Positions 36,854 to 46,862 of a DNA stretch of 64,000 bases are shown piece by piece. Origin of the DNA: Indolivaga macrotermitis (GTDB taxonomy: Bacteria; Bacteroidota; Bacteroidia; Bacteroidales; Dysgonomonadaceae). The notes beneath the pieces were generated by a model. It was not told where the DNA came from and made no database searches. It saw nothing but the letters and a program-made list of their open reading frames with translations. How positions within the stretch are numbered: position 1 is the first letter of the stretch; every line of letters starts with the position of its first letter. Location of the stretch: NCBI RefSeq assembly GCF_900128985.1, contig NZ_FQUC01000009.1, positions 113,033-177,032 on the forward strand. Reading direction: 5' to 3'. The translations under genes and the position numbers were made by a program.

Positions 36854-38742
36854 TTGATACCTAGAGCTGTGTTAAATCCTTTCAATGTTTCAAGCACATT
36901 ACTTTTTACATTGATGAAATTTTGAATACCGATAGCTTTAAGATCATCAGTTGAAGCAGGAGCCCCGGCCACAACAAATATTTCTTTTCCGCCTTTTACT
37001 AGTTCGTAAGCAGCAGGAGCTAAAGTAGTATATTCGTCATCACTTGAACAAATAACAATAATGTCAGCATTCTTTTCACGGGCAGCTTTTACACCGGCTT
37101 CAACAGTTTCGAAACCAAGGTTGTCTATTACTTTATATCCGGCACAAGCAAGGAAATTACAAGAGAACTGAGAACGTGCAAGACGCATAGCCAGACTTCC
37201 GATTGTAAGCATAAATGCGACTGGAGTTTTTCCCGATTTTTCAGTAGCTAGACGTAGTTCTTCGAAGTCAGTAGCTAAGCGGGTTGACAAAAGTGGTTGT
37301 AAATTACCTTTTTCAGTTGAACATCCGCAGCTACAACCTCCTCTGGTAATTTTACCTGCTGCAACTTCTGTGAAGTTTGGATATTGGTTAGTTCCAAGAA
37401 GAACTTCGCGACGGGTTGCCAGTGCTTTAAAGCGTGCATCCGAAGATGTTTTAACTGCTGTTTGAACAGTTCCGGCTTTCAATGCAGCATAGAATCCTGC
37501 TTCGTCAATTTCAAGGAATAGTTTCCATGCTTCGTCAGCTATAGAAGATGTAAGGTTTTCGATATAATATGAACCTGCTGAAGGGTCAGTAATTTTATCG
37601 AAGTGACATTCTTCTTTCAATAACAATTGTTGATTACGGGCAATTCTTTCAGAGAAGTTATCCGAATCTTTAAAGCTTTCGTCGAAAGGAAGTACTGTTA
37701 ATGAGTTTACTCCGGCAATACCGGCTGACATTGCTTCGGTTTGAGTACGTAACAAGTTAACATGAGCATCGAAAGTTGTCATATTATATGTTGAAGTCTC
37801 AGCATGTGCATATATTTTAGAAGCACAACGGCATATTCCGTCTTCTTCTTTCGATGGGCAGTCGTTATTACATTTAGGGTTATAGGCATTTACTATTTCA
37901 GCCCACAACCAGCGTGCAGCTCTGAATTTAGCTATTTCCATGAAATAATTAGAGCCGATACCAAAGTTAAACTTGATCTTTTTAGCTACTAATGTTGCGT
38001 CCAATCCGGCTTCAACAAGTTTGCTTAAGATTTCGTTTCCGTTTGCTAAGGCAAAACCTAACTCCTGGTATATGTATGCTCCTGCATTATTCAGCTTGTT
38101 TGCATTTACGTTCAATACTCTGAAACGGGGAAGTGCAGCTGATGCAAGAACAATTTCAGATGCTTGTTTTACCCATTCTGCATTGTCAACACCTTTTTTT
38201 AGAATAGTTTTGAACGGATCGTAATTTACTGATCCGAAACATTTCAGAACATCTGCATTTTTTGATTTCAGATCGTCAACTAAAATCTTTACTAAATCTA
38301 AAGACCTTCTGTGACAGGTTGAGAAGTTCAGTTCCACAGCTTCAGGACAAATGTCCTTCAGCAAGGTTTTGATATTCTCAGCACTTACATCATCACCTTT
38401 AATAATGAATCCCAGCGAAGTGATTCCTTTATTTAAAATATCCAGAGCCTTCGCATTTGCGGCTTTGAAATCAACAACCGTAATATCCTGACGAACATAC
38501 CAGTCGTTGTCTTTTTTTGTACCTCTTACATACGGAAATTCACCCGGTAAAGCATCAATGGTTTTCAGGCCTTCGATGTTTTCACTTCTGTAAAAAGGAT
38601 TAACCTTAAATCCCTCATTTGTTTTCCAAACAAGTTTTTTCTCAAAATCAGCGCCTTTTAGATCAGCTGTGATTTTTGCCATCCACTCTTCTGTAGATAT
38701 CGCAGGAAAATCAGTAAAAAGCTTTTCTTTTTGATTTGCCAT
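36850..38742 (-). CDS. mutA: methylmalonyl-CoA mutase small subunit
   Basis: Non-catalytic partner of MutB in the alpha-beta heterodimer. It has a mutase-like barrel domain (about 1-440) and a degenerate B12-like domain (about 490-630) without the DxHxxG cobalamin motif, as expected for MutA. Two cysteine-rich inserts are unusual: CNNDC...CRC near residues 288-304 and CSCGC near 466-470. Whether these bind metal or form part of the interface is unknown. It is the first gene of the mutAB transcript. The 230 bp upstream is AT-rich, with a weak TATTTTTG -7 box (minus strand, 38887-38880). Length 630 residues. Confidence 0.95.
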   Translation of the reverse strand: MANQKEKLFTDFPAISTEEWMAKITADLKGADFEKKLVWKTNEGFKVNPFYRSENIEGLKTIDALPGEFPYVRGTKKDNDWYVRQDITVVDFKAANAKALDILNKGITSLGFIIKGDDVSAENIKTLLKDICPEAVELNFSTCHRRSLDLVKILVDDLKSKNADVLKCFGSVNYDPFKTILKKGVDNAEWVKQASEIVLASAALPRFRVLNVNANKLNNAGAYIYQELGFALANGNEILSKLVEAGLDATLVAKKIKFNFGIGSNYFMEIAKFRAARWLWAEIVNAYNPKCNNDCPSKEEDGICRCASKIYAHAETSTYNMTTFDAHVNLLRTQTEAMSAGIAGVNSLTVLPFDESFKDSDNFSERIARNQQLLLKEECHFDKITDPSAGSYYIENLTSSIADEAWKLFLEIDEAGFYAALKAGTVQTAVKTSSDARFKALATRREVLLGTNQYPNFTEVAAGKITRGGCSCGCSTEKGNLQPLLSTRLATDFEELRLATEKSGKTPVAFMLTIGSLAMRLARSQFSCNFLACAGYKVIDNLGFETVEAGVKAAREKNADIIVICSSDDEYTTLAPAAYELVKGGKEIFVVAGAPASTDDLKAIGIQNFINVKSNVLETLKGFNTALGIN

Positions 38743-38974
38743 GGTTTATTAAATAATGTTTTAGTATATTGGTTTATCGTGTTGACTATGAATGTTTTCT
38801 AATTAATAATTTCTATCAGCAAATAGATGTTCTCTTATTATATCTGAAACTGATATAGTTATATTGATCAAAAGCAGTACAAAAATAGCTTTTTTGTTTT
38901 GGATATACAGCTAAAATGATGTGAAATTAACATCCGAATTTTTAAAATTCCTGATTTTCCTTACTATCAAAATG

Positions 38975-39907
38975 TCAAGATCCTGTTTTTCGGCTTAGGT
39001 ATTCATTGAATCTATCGTAGGTATCCTGCATTATCCGGCCTTTTGTCTTCCAATATTCTATTTTTGACTGATTCTTCTTTAAGCTAAATAGTAAAATCGC
39101 TATATTAAGCTTTAAGCGATAAATATTGTAAACGGTACGTGTCTGGCTCAGTCCCTTCGTCTTATAAAAGAATAGGAACTTGCTGTACCAATGTTCGCGA
39201 TACGACCACTTGTTTAGTTCTTCGCTTTTATTCTCCGCTGAACCTCCCTGCAAATGTATTATTTCAGCGTCAGGCACAGATATTATTTTATATCCCGCCT
39301 TCCGTGCTCTATAGCATAGTTCAACTTCTTCGAAATACATAAAAAAGTCGGGATCGAAGCCATTTAGCTCTTCAAATATATTTTTAGGCATAAAAAGGTC
39401 TGCACCGACAATTACTCTAGTTTCCTTAGGTTCTTTTGTGTAATTAAATCCCGGTACCCGCTTTATATTAAAGATGATTTTGTATTCGTAAGTAAGAAAA
39501 TCTGTATCGTATAGTGAAGATGCCGGAATCATATTCTCCCGATACATATTTCCGCCGCAAATGCCAACCTGAGGATGTTTCTCCATATAATCATAGAGAA
39601 TCGCAGCTGCATTGTTTATTAATAGGGTGTCGGGGTTAAGGAAGAAAAGATATTTGCCGGACGCTAATGTCGATCCCAGATTATTTGCCTTGCCAAAGCC
39701 TAAATTTTGATTCGAAAAATGAAACTGCACACCCGGGAACTTTTCGATTAAGTGAGATAATGAACCTTTTTCGGAATCATTGTCAATTACTATTATCTCA
39801 TAATTGAGATCATGAGTCTTTTCTTTTACCGAAAGAATACAGTCTTCCAAAAGTTTATCAGTATTGTAATTGACTATGATTATACTTACCTGAAGATGGG
39901 TTTCCAT
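38975..39907 (-). CDS. family 2 glycosyltransferase
   Basis: GT-A-fold enzyme adding a sugar from a nucleotide donor to an envelope glycan. It begins VSIIIVNYNTDKLLEDCI, with the donor-binding IIVIDNDS and the metal motif FFLNPDTLL (NPD in place of DxD), then FMYFEEVELCYRARKAGY. The closest pattern is the rhamnosyltransferase-like (RfbF/WcaA-like) group of GT2. It is 310 residues with no membrane segment. Its start abuts the stop of the FkbM methyltransferase gene (39908), so the two are co-transcribed and probably act on the same glycan. Sugar and linkage cannot be told. Confidence 0.9.
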   Translation of the reverse strand: METHLQVSIIIVNYNTDKLLEDCILSVKEKTHDLNYEIIVIDNDSEKGSLSHLIEKFPGVQFHFSNQNLGFGKANNLGSTLASGKYLFFLNPDTLLINNAAAILYDYMEKHPQVGICGGNMYRENMIPASSLYDTDFLTYEYKIIFNIKRVPGFNYTKEPKETRVIVGADLFMPKNIFEELNGFDPDFFMYFEEVELCYRARKAGYKIISVPDAEIIHLQGGSAENKSEELNKWSYREHWYSKFLFFYKTKGLSQTRTVYNIYRLKLNIAILLFSLKKNQSKIEYWKTKGRIMQDTYDRFNEYLSRKTGS

Positions 39908-41056
39908 TTATTTATCTAATGAAGGGTATGCTACAATTATCTTTTCCGTAATAGGGCTTATTTCTTCCAGATCTATCAATCTGAATTGATATGATGAAAC
40001 AGCTGCTTTTAACATAGGAGGTATTTCAAAAAAGTCTTTACCCGTATGGTATGCAGAGATTAATAATACAGGTTTATCTCGTATTATTGTCTCCAGTCCT
40101 CCTTTTATAGCGCTGTATTCAGCTCCTTCGATATCCATTTTTATCAGACCGATTTTCCGGTCTTTGCACTCATTGTCAATGGTTGTTATGTGTATTTGTT
40201 TTTTCTGGGCATTAGGGTCTGAGATAGAATTGTTTATCGAACTGGCAGAAAGCTTGTCAGGATCAATATAAATATCAAGCATAGCCTCTTTTTCCCCTAA
40301 GCCTTTTTGTATTACCGATATTTTGTCCGTATTATTCAATCTTATAGTATTCCGCACATTGTCTGCATTCTCTTCTACGGGTTCGTATGCGTATATATGG
40401 GTAGGATTGTATTTCCTAAGCAAAAGAATAGAGGTATCTCCCAGATATGCTCCGACGTCCAGAAAATCTTTTCCTTTTATGTAATCTTTTACATATTCGG
40501 GCAGATGTACCAATCCGTATTCATGAATATATGTATGTTCTTCAAATGTGTTGTCGGGTAAATAGTAGTTGTTGCCGTCTAGTGTGAGGTGGTATCCTTC
40601 CGGTATTTTCTTCGTTTTATTTAAAAGCTCCTGCCTCTTTATGTACATATTCATTTGAGATTGGCTTAGCTCTATCTGGTTAAATCCGGCAATGAGGGAT
40701 TTTAAACGGTTGTCGATAAATGATATGATTCTGGGTTCATCTTCTTTAGGGTAATAAAGGTCTGTGTCGAATTCAACATCGTGTGTGTAACAGTATTGCA
40801 TGAAATCAATAGCGAAAGGATGAAGCAAACGGATGTTTATCTGATTCTTCTTTTTGCGTTTACTCGCTTTATATTGTACTAATACAGAATATGCCGGATT
40901 TAACGGATGAAAAATAATATTTCTGAACCAATTCGGAAACCGGAGTTTTATCTTATATAACTTATCGTCTTCAGTCTTAGTGGATAGAAGACTATCCTGC
41001 TTTTCTTTTACCAATAATTCTATTCGTGAAAAAATGTAGGATTTATTAATTAGCAT
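39908..41056 (-). CDS. FkbM-family SAM-dependent methyltransferase
   Basis: The C-terminal half (about 195-380) is a Rossmann methyltransferase with the SAM motif FLDVGAYLGDTSILL, the adenine-binding acidic YAYEPVEENAD and the FkbM hallmark IGLIKMDIEGAEYSAIKGG. The N-terminal 190 residues are not assigned. FkbM enzymes O-methylate sugars or polyketides. Next to a GT2 gene this suggests modification of a surface glycan. The frame extends ten codons upstream to a TTG. The ATG at 41056 is preferred because a -7-like TACTTTTG (minus strand 41091-41084) overlaps that region. Length 382 residues from the ATG. Confidence 0.87.
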   Translation of the reverse strand: MLINKSYIFSRIELLVKEKQDSLLSTKTEDDKLYKIKLRFPNWFRNIIFHPLNPAYSVLVQYKASKRKKKNQINIRLLHPFAIDFMQYCYTHDVEFDTDLYYPKEDEPRIISFIDNRLKSLIAGFNQIELSQSQMNMYIKRQELLNKTKKIPEGYHLTLDGNNYYLPDNTFEEHTYIHEYGLVHLPEYVKDYIKGKDFLDVGAYLGDTSILLLRKYNPTHIYAYEPVEENADNVRNTIRLNNTDKISVIQKGLGEKEAMLDIYIDPDKLSASSINNSISDPNAQKKQIHITTIDNECKDRKIGLIKMDIEGAEYSAIKGGLETIIRDKPVLLISAYHTGKDFFEIPPMLKAAVSSYQFRLIDLEEISPITEKIIVAYPSLDK

Positions 41057-41182
41057 TAGAATTGTATTTAATTGTTCGTGTTGCAAAAGTAAAAACTTTA
41101 GTTGATTCGTGTTGTTTTTGAGCTATTTAATTTATAGACGATTAAAAAGTAATGTATGTGTGAAAACAGACTGATTCCAAAT

Positions 41183-41213
41183 TTTGAAATCGTTTCAAAA
41201 AAAGTTATCTTTG
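41183..41213 (+). promoter_or_regulatory. promoter of parC
   Basis: TTTG at 41183-41186, a 19-bp spacer and TATCTTTG at 41206-41213, 46 bp before the ATG. Near-consensus for the Bacteroidota primary sigma factor. Confidence 0.82.
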
Positions 41214-41259
41214 GGATAATTTTTTAATAATTGTAGGCCCATTTATTCCCAAAGCGTGT

Positions 41260-43980
41260 ATGTTTCCAGAGGATATAATTGATGATGTGAATAATGAAGA
41301 AGATGGTATTTCTTCAGAAAATGAAGTAAATGAAAAAGAAGAAGATAATGACCAGTCGTCTCATTCGGAATATAAAGTACCATTGAAAGACACCGAAAGC
41401 CAGTTGCATCTGTCGGGGATGTACCAGAACTGGTTTCTCGATTATGCTTCCTATGTAATACTGGAACGTGCTGTACCTCATATAGCCGATGGATTGAAAC
41501 CCGTTCAGCGCCGTATTTTACATTCGATGAAACGAATGGATGACGGACGTTATAATAAGGTGGCGAATATTATCGGGCACACTATGCAGTTTCACCCTCA
41601 TGGTGATGCTTCTATCGGTGATGCTCTGGTTCAGCTAGGACAGAAAGATTTAATGGTCGATTGCCAAGGTAACTGGGGAAATATCCTAACAGGTGATGGT
41701 GCCGCTGCTCCCCGTTATATAGAAGCCCGTTTATCGAAATTTGCTGTTGAAGTGGCATTCAACCATAAAACAACGGAATGGAAGCCCTCGTACGATGGAC
41801 GTAATAAAGAGCCTATAACCTTACCGATCAAATTTCCATTACTTCTGGCACAAGGGGTAGAAGGGATTGCTGTAGGACTTTCCTCCAAAATATTACCTCA
41901 TAACTTTAATGAACTCTGCGATGCTTCAATTTCATATCTGAATGGCGAGGAATTTATACTTTATCCTGATTTTCAGACAGGAGGGTATATAGATGTTGCC
42001 CGATATAATGATGGTGAAAGGGGTGGGGCAGTAAAGGTTCGTGCGAAAATATCGAAACTTGATAATAAAACTTTAGTTATTACGGATTCTCCGTATGGAA
42101 GAACTACTTCTTCTTTGGTTGAATCTATCTTGAAAGCCAATGATAAAGGTAAGATCAAAATACGTAAGGTTGATGATATAACGGCCAGTAATGTTGAAAT
42201 TCAGATACATCTGGCTCCCGGAGTGTCATCCGATAAAACGATTGATGCTCTGTATGCTTTTACGGATTGTGAAATAAGTATTTCGCCTAACTGTTGTGTT
42301 ATCGAGGATGGTAAACCTCATTTCCTTACTGTAAGCAATATTCTGAAGAGATCAACCGATAAAACTCTGGAATTGCTAAAATGGGAGTTGGAGATACATA
42401 AAAGCGAACTCGAAGAGAGCCTCCATTTTTCATCCTTAGAGAAAATATTTATAGAAGAACGTATCTATAAAGACAAACAATTTGAAGAGGCTCCTAATAT
42501 GGATGCCGCTGTTGCGCACATTGCAAAACGCTTACTTCCATTTACAAAACTTTTTATCAGAGAGGTTACGAATGAAGATATCCTCAAACTGATGGAGATA
42601 AAGATGGGGCGTATTTTGAAGTTCAATTCTGATAAGGCAGAAGAGCTAATAGCCAGATATAAAGCCGAAATAGAAGAGATAGAACATAATCTGGCGAATA
42701 TTATTGACTATACAATCTCATGGTTTGTAATGCTGAAGGAGAAGTACGGAAAAGATCATCCCAGAATGACCGAAATCCGTAACTTTGATACTATTGTTGC
42801 AGCAAAAGTAGTTGAAGCCAATGAGAAATTGTATATAAACAGAGAAGAAGGCTTTATCGGTACTGCACTGAAAAAAGATGAATTTATATGTAACTGTTCC
42901 GACATAGATGATGTTATCATTTTCTATAAGGACGGGAAATATAAGGTGGTTAAAGTAAGTGATAAGATGTTCGTCGGTAAGAATGTATTGTATGTAAATA
43001 TATTCAAGAAGAACGATAAGCGTACTATCTATAACGTAATATACCGTCATGGAAAGATTACACCATATTATATGAAACGGTTTGCCGTAACCGGTGTTAC
43101 CCGTGATAAAGAATATGATGTAACGATGGGAGAGGACGGTTCTAAAATCGTGTATTTCAGTGCAAATCCGAATGGTGAGGCCGAAACTATTCGTGTGTTG
43201 TTAAAACCCCGTCCCCGCCAGAAGGTACAGTTATTTGAAAAAGATTTTAGTGAAATAGCTATTAAAGGCCGTCAGTCGATGGGTAACTTATTGACTAAAG
43301 CGGAAGTACACAAGATAACGCTCCGGCAAAAAGGAAAATCCACATTGGGTGGACGTAAAGTATGGTATGATCCGGATGTATTGCGCCTGAATTATGATGG
43401 ACGCGGACAATATTTAGGTGAATTCCAAAGTGATGATCAGATTTTGGTAGTGAGAGACAATGGTGAATTCTATACAACCAACTTCGATCTTAGCAATCAC
43501 TTTGAAACAAACACTATAAAGATCGAGAAATTTGATGAACATAAAGTTTGGACTGCCGTACTGTATGACGCCGATCAGGAATATATGTATTTGAAACGTT
43601 TCTCCTTTGAAGCGAATAATAAGGTACAGAACTTCTTGGGCGATAATGCGAAGTCTAAATTATATATACTGTCAGATATTGTCTATCCTCGCATTGAAGT
43701 TGCTTTTGGAGGAAACGACTCGTTCAGAGGAACACTGGAAATAGATGCAGAAGAGTTTATTGCCGCAAAGAGCTTTAAGGCAAAAGGTAAGCGTATCTCG
43801 ACATACCAGATCGGTGTTGTACGCGAATTAGAGCCGATTCGTTTTCCCGAAAAGAAGGACGAAGAGGCAGAGGAAGAGGAAAGCTCTTTCAAGATAGAAA
43901 TAGATGATGACGATTCTCCTGTTTCTGATACAGATGTTATTGATGATATGACAGGACAACAACAGATTGATTTTGAATAA
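41260..43980 (+). CDS. parC: DNA topoisomerase IV subunit A
   Basis: Cuts and rejoins DNA to unlink daughter chromosomes. It has the topoisomerase IIA winged-helix/tower with VQRRILHSMKRM, HPHGDASIGDAL and the catalytic tyrosine in AAAPRYIEARLSKF (Tyr153). A C-terminal beta-pinwheel runs from about 560 to 860. It has an acidic N-terminal extension (about 1-40) and an acidic tail. I call ParC rather than GyrA from the overall divergence and absence of a clear GyrA box, which is moderate evidence. The position equal to E. coli GyrA Ser83/ParC Ser80 is Ala. parE is not in the window. Confidence 0.88.
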   Translation: MFPEDIIDDVNNEEDGISSENEVNEKEEDNDQSSHSEYKVPLKDTESQLHLSGMYQNWFLDYASYVILERAVPHIADGLKPVQRRILHSMKRMDDGRYNKVANIIGHTMQFHPHGDASIGDALVQLGQKDLMVDCQGNWGNILTGDGAAAPRYIEARLSKFAVEVAFNHKTTEWKPSYDGRNKEPITLPIKFPLLLAQGVEGIAVGLSSKILPHNFNELCDASISYLNGEEFILYPDFQTGGYIDVARYNDGERGGAVKVRAKISKLDNKTLVITDSPYGRTTSSLVESILKANDKGKIKIRKVDDITASNVEIQIHLAPGVSSDKTIDALYAFTDCEISISPNCCVIEDGKPHFLTVSNILKRSTDKTLELLKWELEIHKSELEESLHFSSLEKIFIEERIYKDKQFEEAPNMDAAVAHIAKRLLPFTKLFIREVTNEDILKLMEIKMGRILKFNSDKAEELIARYKAEIEEIEHNLANIIDYTISWFVMLKEKYGKDHPRMTEIRNFDTIVAAKVVEANEKLYINREEGFIGTALKKDEFICNCSDIDDVIIFYKDGKYKVVKVSDKMFVGKNVLYVNIFKKNDKRTIYNVIYRHGKITPYYMKRFAVTGVTRDKEYDVTMGEDGSKIVYFSANPNGEAETIRVLLKPRPRQKVQLFEKDFSEIAIKGRQSMGNLLTKAEVHKITLRQKGKSTLGGRKVWYDPDVLRLNYDGRGQYLGEFQSDDQILVVRDNGEFYTTNFDLSNHFETNTIKIEKFDEHKVWTAVLYDADQEYMYLKRFSFEANNKVQNFLGDNAKSKLYILSDIVYPRIEVAFGGNDSFRGTLEIDAEEFIAAKSFKAKGKRISTYQIGVVRELEPIRFPEKKDEEAEEEESSFKIEIDDDDSPVSDTDVIDDMTGQQQIDFE

Positions 43981-44000
43981 GACGTAAAATACCTGAATCT

Positions 44001-44852
44001 ATGGATGCACGCAGACTGGTTGTATTATTGTTATGTTGCATTACTACTGTAACTAATATGGTGCCTATGCTTGCACAAGAGTCAGATTCATTGCGATATT
44101 ATTCGACAAATAAGGCTACCTCGTTTGCCATAGGAAATTCAAATATGTATGATACGTATTTGTCTCCCTTAAAGTATACAGGAGTTTCCGTCCGTTTTTT
44201 GGACGAACGGATGAAGCGGACTTCTTGGTTTAACCACAAGTTTACCCGGCAACAAATTATAAACCTGGAAGTAACCAGTACCGACAATCCGGCGGGTAAT
44301 GCCGATGAGTATTCTTTGTTAGCACAATATAGTTGGGGAGGACATTATAATCTTTTCAGAAATGATAAGTTCCGTTTTTCGGCCGGAGCTTTGTGGAATA
44401 TAACTGCCGGAGTGATATATAATCAACGGAACTCTAACAATCCGGCATCGGCAAAAGCGCATTCCAATATCAATCTGTCCTTTATAGGGTTTTATGATTG
44501 GAAAAAAATTACTTTCAGGGGGCAGATAGACTCTCCTGTACTAGGTATTTTGTTTTCTCCACATTACGGACAATCGTATTACGAAATATCCTTGGGTAAC
44601 AGTGTGGGCGTTGTAAATTTTGCCTCAGTTCATAATCAAAGGGCCTTACGGGGATATTTTACAGCAGATATTCCTGTATCTAAAGTTACATTACGTATAG
44701 GTTATCTAGGCTCGTTTTATCAAACCAGAGTACATGGTATAACTTCTCACATATATTCCAATAGTTTTGTGATAGGTCTGGTTTCCGAATCGATAAATAT
44801 TAGTGGAAACAAGATTAAAACAAATAAGATAATCAATAGTAGTTATTATTAA
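44001..44852 (+). CDS. DUF3316-like secreted protein
   Basis: An N-terminal hydrophobic segment (about 6-25, ending MLAQES) acts as signal peptide. The rest is beta-rich with barrel-like strands such as AGALWNITAGVIYNQRN and SYYEISLGNSVGVVNFASVH, consistent with the DUF3316 family of Bacteroidota outer-membrane-associated proteins. It follows parC after 20 bp and may be read from the parC promoter. Length 283 residues. The family name is recalled from pattern and is moderately certain; function unknown. Confidence 0.75.
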   Translation: MDARRLVVLLLCCITTVTNMVPMLAQESDSLRYYSTNKATSFAIGNSNMYDTYLSPLKYTGVSVRFLDERMKRTSWFNHKFTRQQIINLEVTSTDNPAGNADEYSLLAQYSWGGHYNLFRNDKFRFSAGALWNITAGVIYNQRNSNNPASAKAHSNINLSFIGFYDWKKITFRGQIDSPVLGILFSPHYGQSYYEISLGNSVGVVNFASVHNQRALRGYFTADIPVSKVTLRIGYLGSFYQTRVHGITSHIYSNSFVIGLVSESINISGNKIKTNKIINSSYY

Positions 44853-44922
44853 AGTAGACGAATTAGCACTACTTTTGGTAAATCAATAACTATCACTGAT
44901 AAATTTGTTATTTTTTTGATAA

Positions 44923-46677
44923 ATGAATTTAGGATCTCTAAAAGAAAAAATCAACGGAATTTGTAACACTGTCACAGCTTTCGTTACTAATAATACAATA
45001 AGCCAATTTTCAATTTTCCTATTGGTCTTACTTCTATTGTCATGGGGAATGATTATCTGGTATTTTCCGGAACAGGGAGTAGTCTCCGGAGGAGGAACTG
45101 ACTTACAGTTTCATACCAACCGCTTTTATGCTGTATTCCAAGCCATAGATTACGGAAGTTTTCCTTTCTATATTAATACAGATGCATTGAACCATTATGG
45201 ATATGCGGCTAATCTTTTTTATCCGGATTTAATGCTTATTCCTTTTGCTCTTTTGATTCCGGTACTTGGATTTGCTTCTGCTTACAAATTGATGATCTTT
45301 GTATATACCATATTATGTGGTATTTTCTCGTATTGGGCTTTATCTAAAATAACAAGAAACAATCTGATAGCCTTTCTATTTGCTTTGTTTTATACATTCG
45401 CTATATATCGCATTATAGATATTTCGTATAGAGGAGCTTTGGGTGAGTTTATATCTTTCACCTTTTTGCCTCTGGTGTTTTGGGGGATGTATGAGATATT
45501 ATACGGAAACTTCAAACAACGCTGGTATATTGTCTCCATGGGTTTTATTTGTTTGATTTATACCCATCTTCTTTCGGCATTCCTTATTTTTCTGGCTGTT
45601 TGTATTGCTCTGATGATCTGTTACAGACAAATAGTCAGTAATCCCCGCCGATTGCTTTATCTAGCATTGGCCGGTGTTGTATCGGCAGTTATATCGTTTG
45701 CTTTTTTGCTTCCTATGTTTGAGCAACTAATTGATAATCAGTTTTATTTCAAAACACAACCATTGGCACAGCAGATTGGAACTCAATCGGTAGAATTGCG
45801 GAGAGTTCTCTGGGGTGTTTTTAGTGGATTGACCGACAATATGCTTAGAATAGAAACGATTGGTATAGTTTTGATCATACCGTTACTCTTTCGTCTTGTA
45901 ATAAAAGGTAAACATCCGTTTCTTCGTTTTGCAGATATCTGTACATTCATTTCATTTATCCTTATTTTCGCTTTATCAGATTTATTTCCCTGGTATATTT
46001 TTCCATTTAATCAATTAACTATTTTGCAGTTTCCTTTCCGTTTGTTACAGCCGGCCAGCTTTCTTCTAGCTTGTTCTGCGGCTATTTATTTATCTATAAT
46101 ATGTAAGCAAACAAACCGGAGTTTTATAATTGTTACCTGTTTTGTCCTGATAATAGGGTACAGTATACGTGTTACAGGTGCTGTATATCAAGGGTATACA
46201 AAGTATACAGTTAATAATAAGGAAGGCCATAATCTGGATCAAATGGAAATTGTAGGAGCAGAGTATTTATCAAGCAGAATACCCTCAGATCCGACTGATG
46301 ATATTAGATACCGTATTCAGTATATAGTTGACAGGGGTAGTGTAGTATTGGTGGAACATTCCGATACACAAATAAAAAGCCAAACAAGGGATAATGATAA
46401 ACTGATAATTGAAACAGTACAAACCAATACTGATAATCTGGTATTACCTTTGTTGTATTATAAAGGATATAAGGCTATACAAGGCAATAAAGAATTAGAG
46501 GCCAGCCATTCTAAAGATGGGTTGTTAGAAGTGAAGAGTCCTCAGTCAGGCAAAATAACAATTTGGTTTTGGGGGACTTCACTACAACGTATTAGTCTTG
46601 CGATTTCACTTCTCGCTTTAGCCTTATTTGTCGTATATATTATCTATACAGAAAGAAGGGTAGGTAAGAGTATCTGA
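44923..46677 (+). CDS. large polytopic membrane protein (PTPS-related/glycosyltransferase-like)
   Basis: A 584-residue inner-membrane protein with about 12-13 hydrophobic segments (from residue 30 to 440, and one near 560). A soluble loop follows (about 440-545), predicted periplasmic. The first loop contains GGGTDLQFHTNRFYAVFQAI with acidic residues, as in GT-C-type transferases and the PTPS-related membrane family. The substrate is unknown; lipid-linked sugar transfer is only a guess. It stands alone between the DUF3316-like gene (70 bp) and a 185-bp gap. Confidence 0.7.
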   Translation: MNLGSLKEKINGICNTVTAFVTNNTISQFSIFLLVLLLLSWGMIIWYFPEQGVVSGGGTDLQFHTNRFYAVFQAIDYGSFPFYINTDALNHYGYAANLFYPDLMLIPFALLIPVLGFASAYKLMIFVYTILCGIFSYWALSKITRNNLIAFLFALFYTFAIYRIIDISYRGALGEFISFTFLPLVFWGMYEILYGNFKQRWYIVSMGFICLIYTHLLSAFLIFLAVCIALMICYRQIVSNPRRLLYLALAGVVSAVISFAFLLPMFEQLIDNQFYFKTQPLAQQIGTQSVELRRVLWGVFSGLTDNMLRIETIGIVLIIPLLFRLVIKGKHPFLRFADICTFISFILIFALSDLFPWYIFPFNQLTILQFPFRLLQPASFLLACSAAIYLSIICKQTNRSFIIVTCFVLIIGYSIRVTGAVYQGYTKYTVNNKEGHNLDQMEIVGAEYLSSRIPSDPTDDIRYRIQYIVDRGSVVLVEHSDTQIKSQTRDNDKLIIETVQTNTDNLVLPLLYYKGYKAIQGNKELEASHSKDGLLEVKSPQSGKITIWFWGTSLQRISLAISLLALALFVVYIIYTERRVGKSI

Positions 46678-46718
46678 TCTATATTTAAGATAAGAGAATA
46701 AAAAATATTCAAAAACAG

Positions 46719-46795
46719 TGTCACCTTTGTCACTTTATTGAGTTTTAGTAGTTGATTATAAATAGAATAGTAACGAGACAAAAGTGACAGTATAG
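46719..46795 (+). promoter_or_regulatory. inverted-repeat region before the monooxygenase-like gene
   Basis: TGTCACTTT (46729-46737) and AAAAGTGACA (about 46780-46789) are inverted repeats. TGTCACCTTT at 46719-46728 is identical to a word before the protease gene (6130-6139). It may contain an operator; no -33/-7 pair was found. Confidence 0.35.
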
Positions 46796-46862
46796 TAACA
46801 GTAATGTATACTATTTGTATAAGAATGTTACTTAATTAAACACATATAAAAAAGATATAACA

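Noticed and set aside
39386..39402. Another AAAAAGGTCTG match to the hairpin repeat
   Set aside because: Lies inside the glycosyltransferase coding sequence and lacks the second arm GACCTT.
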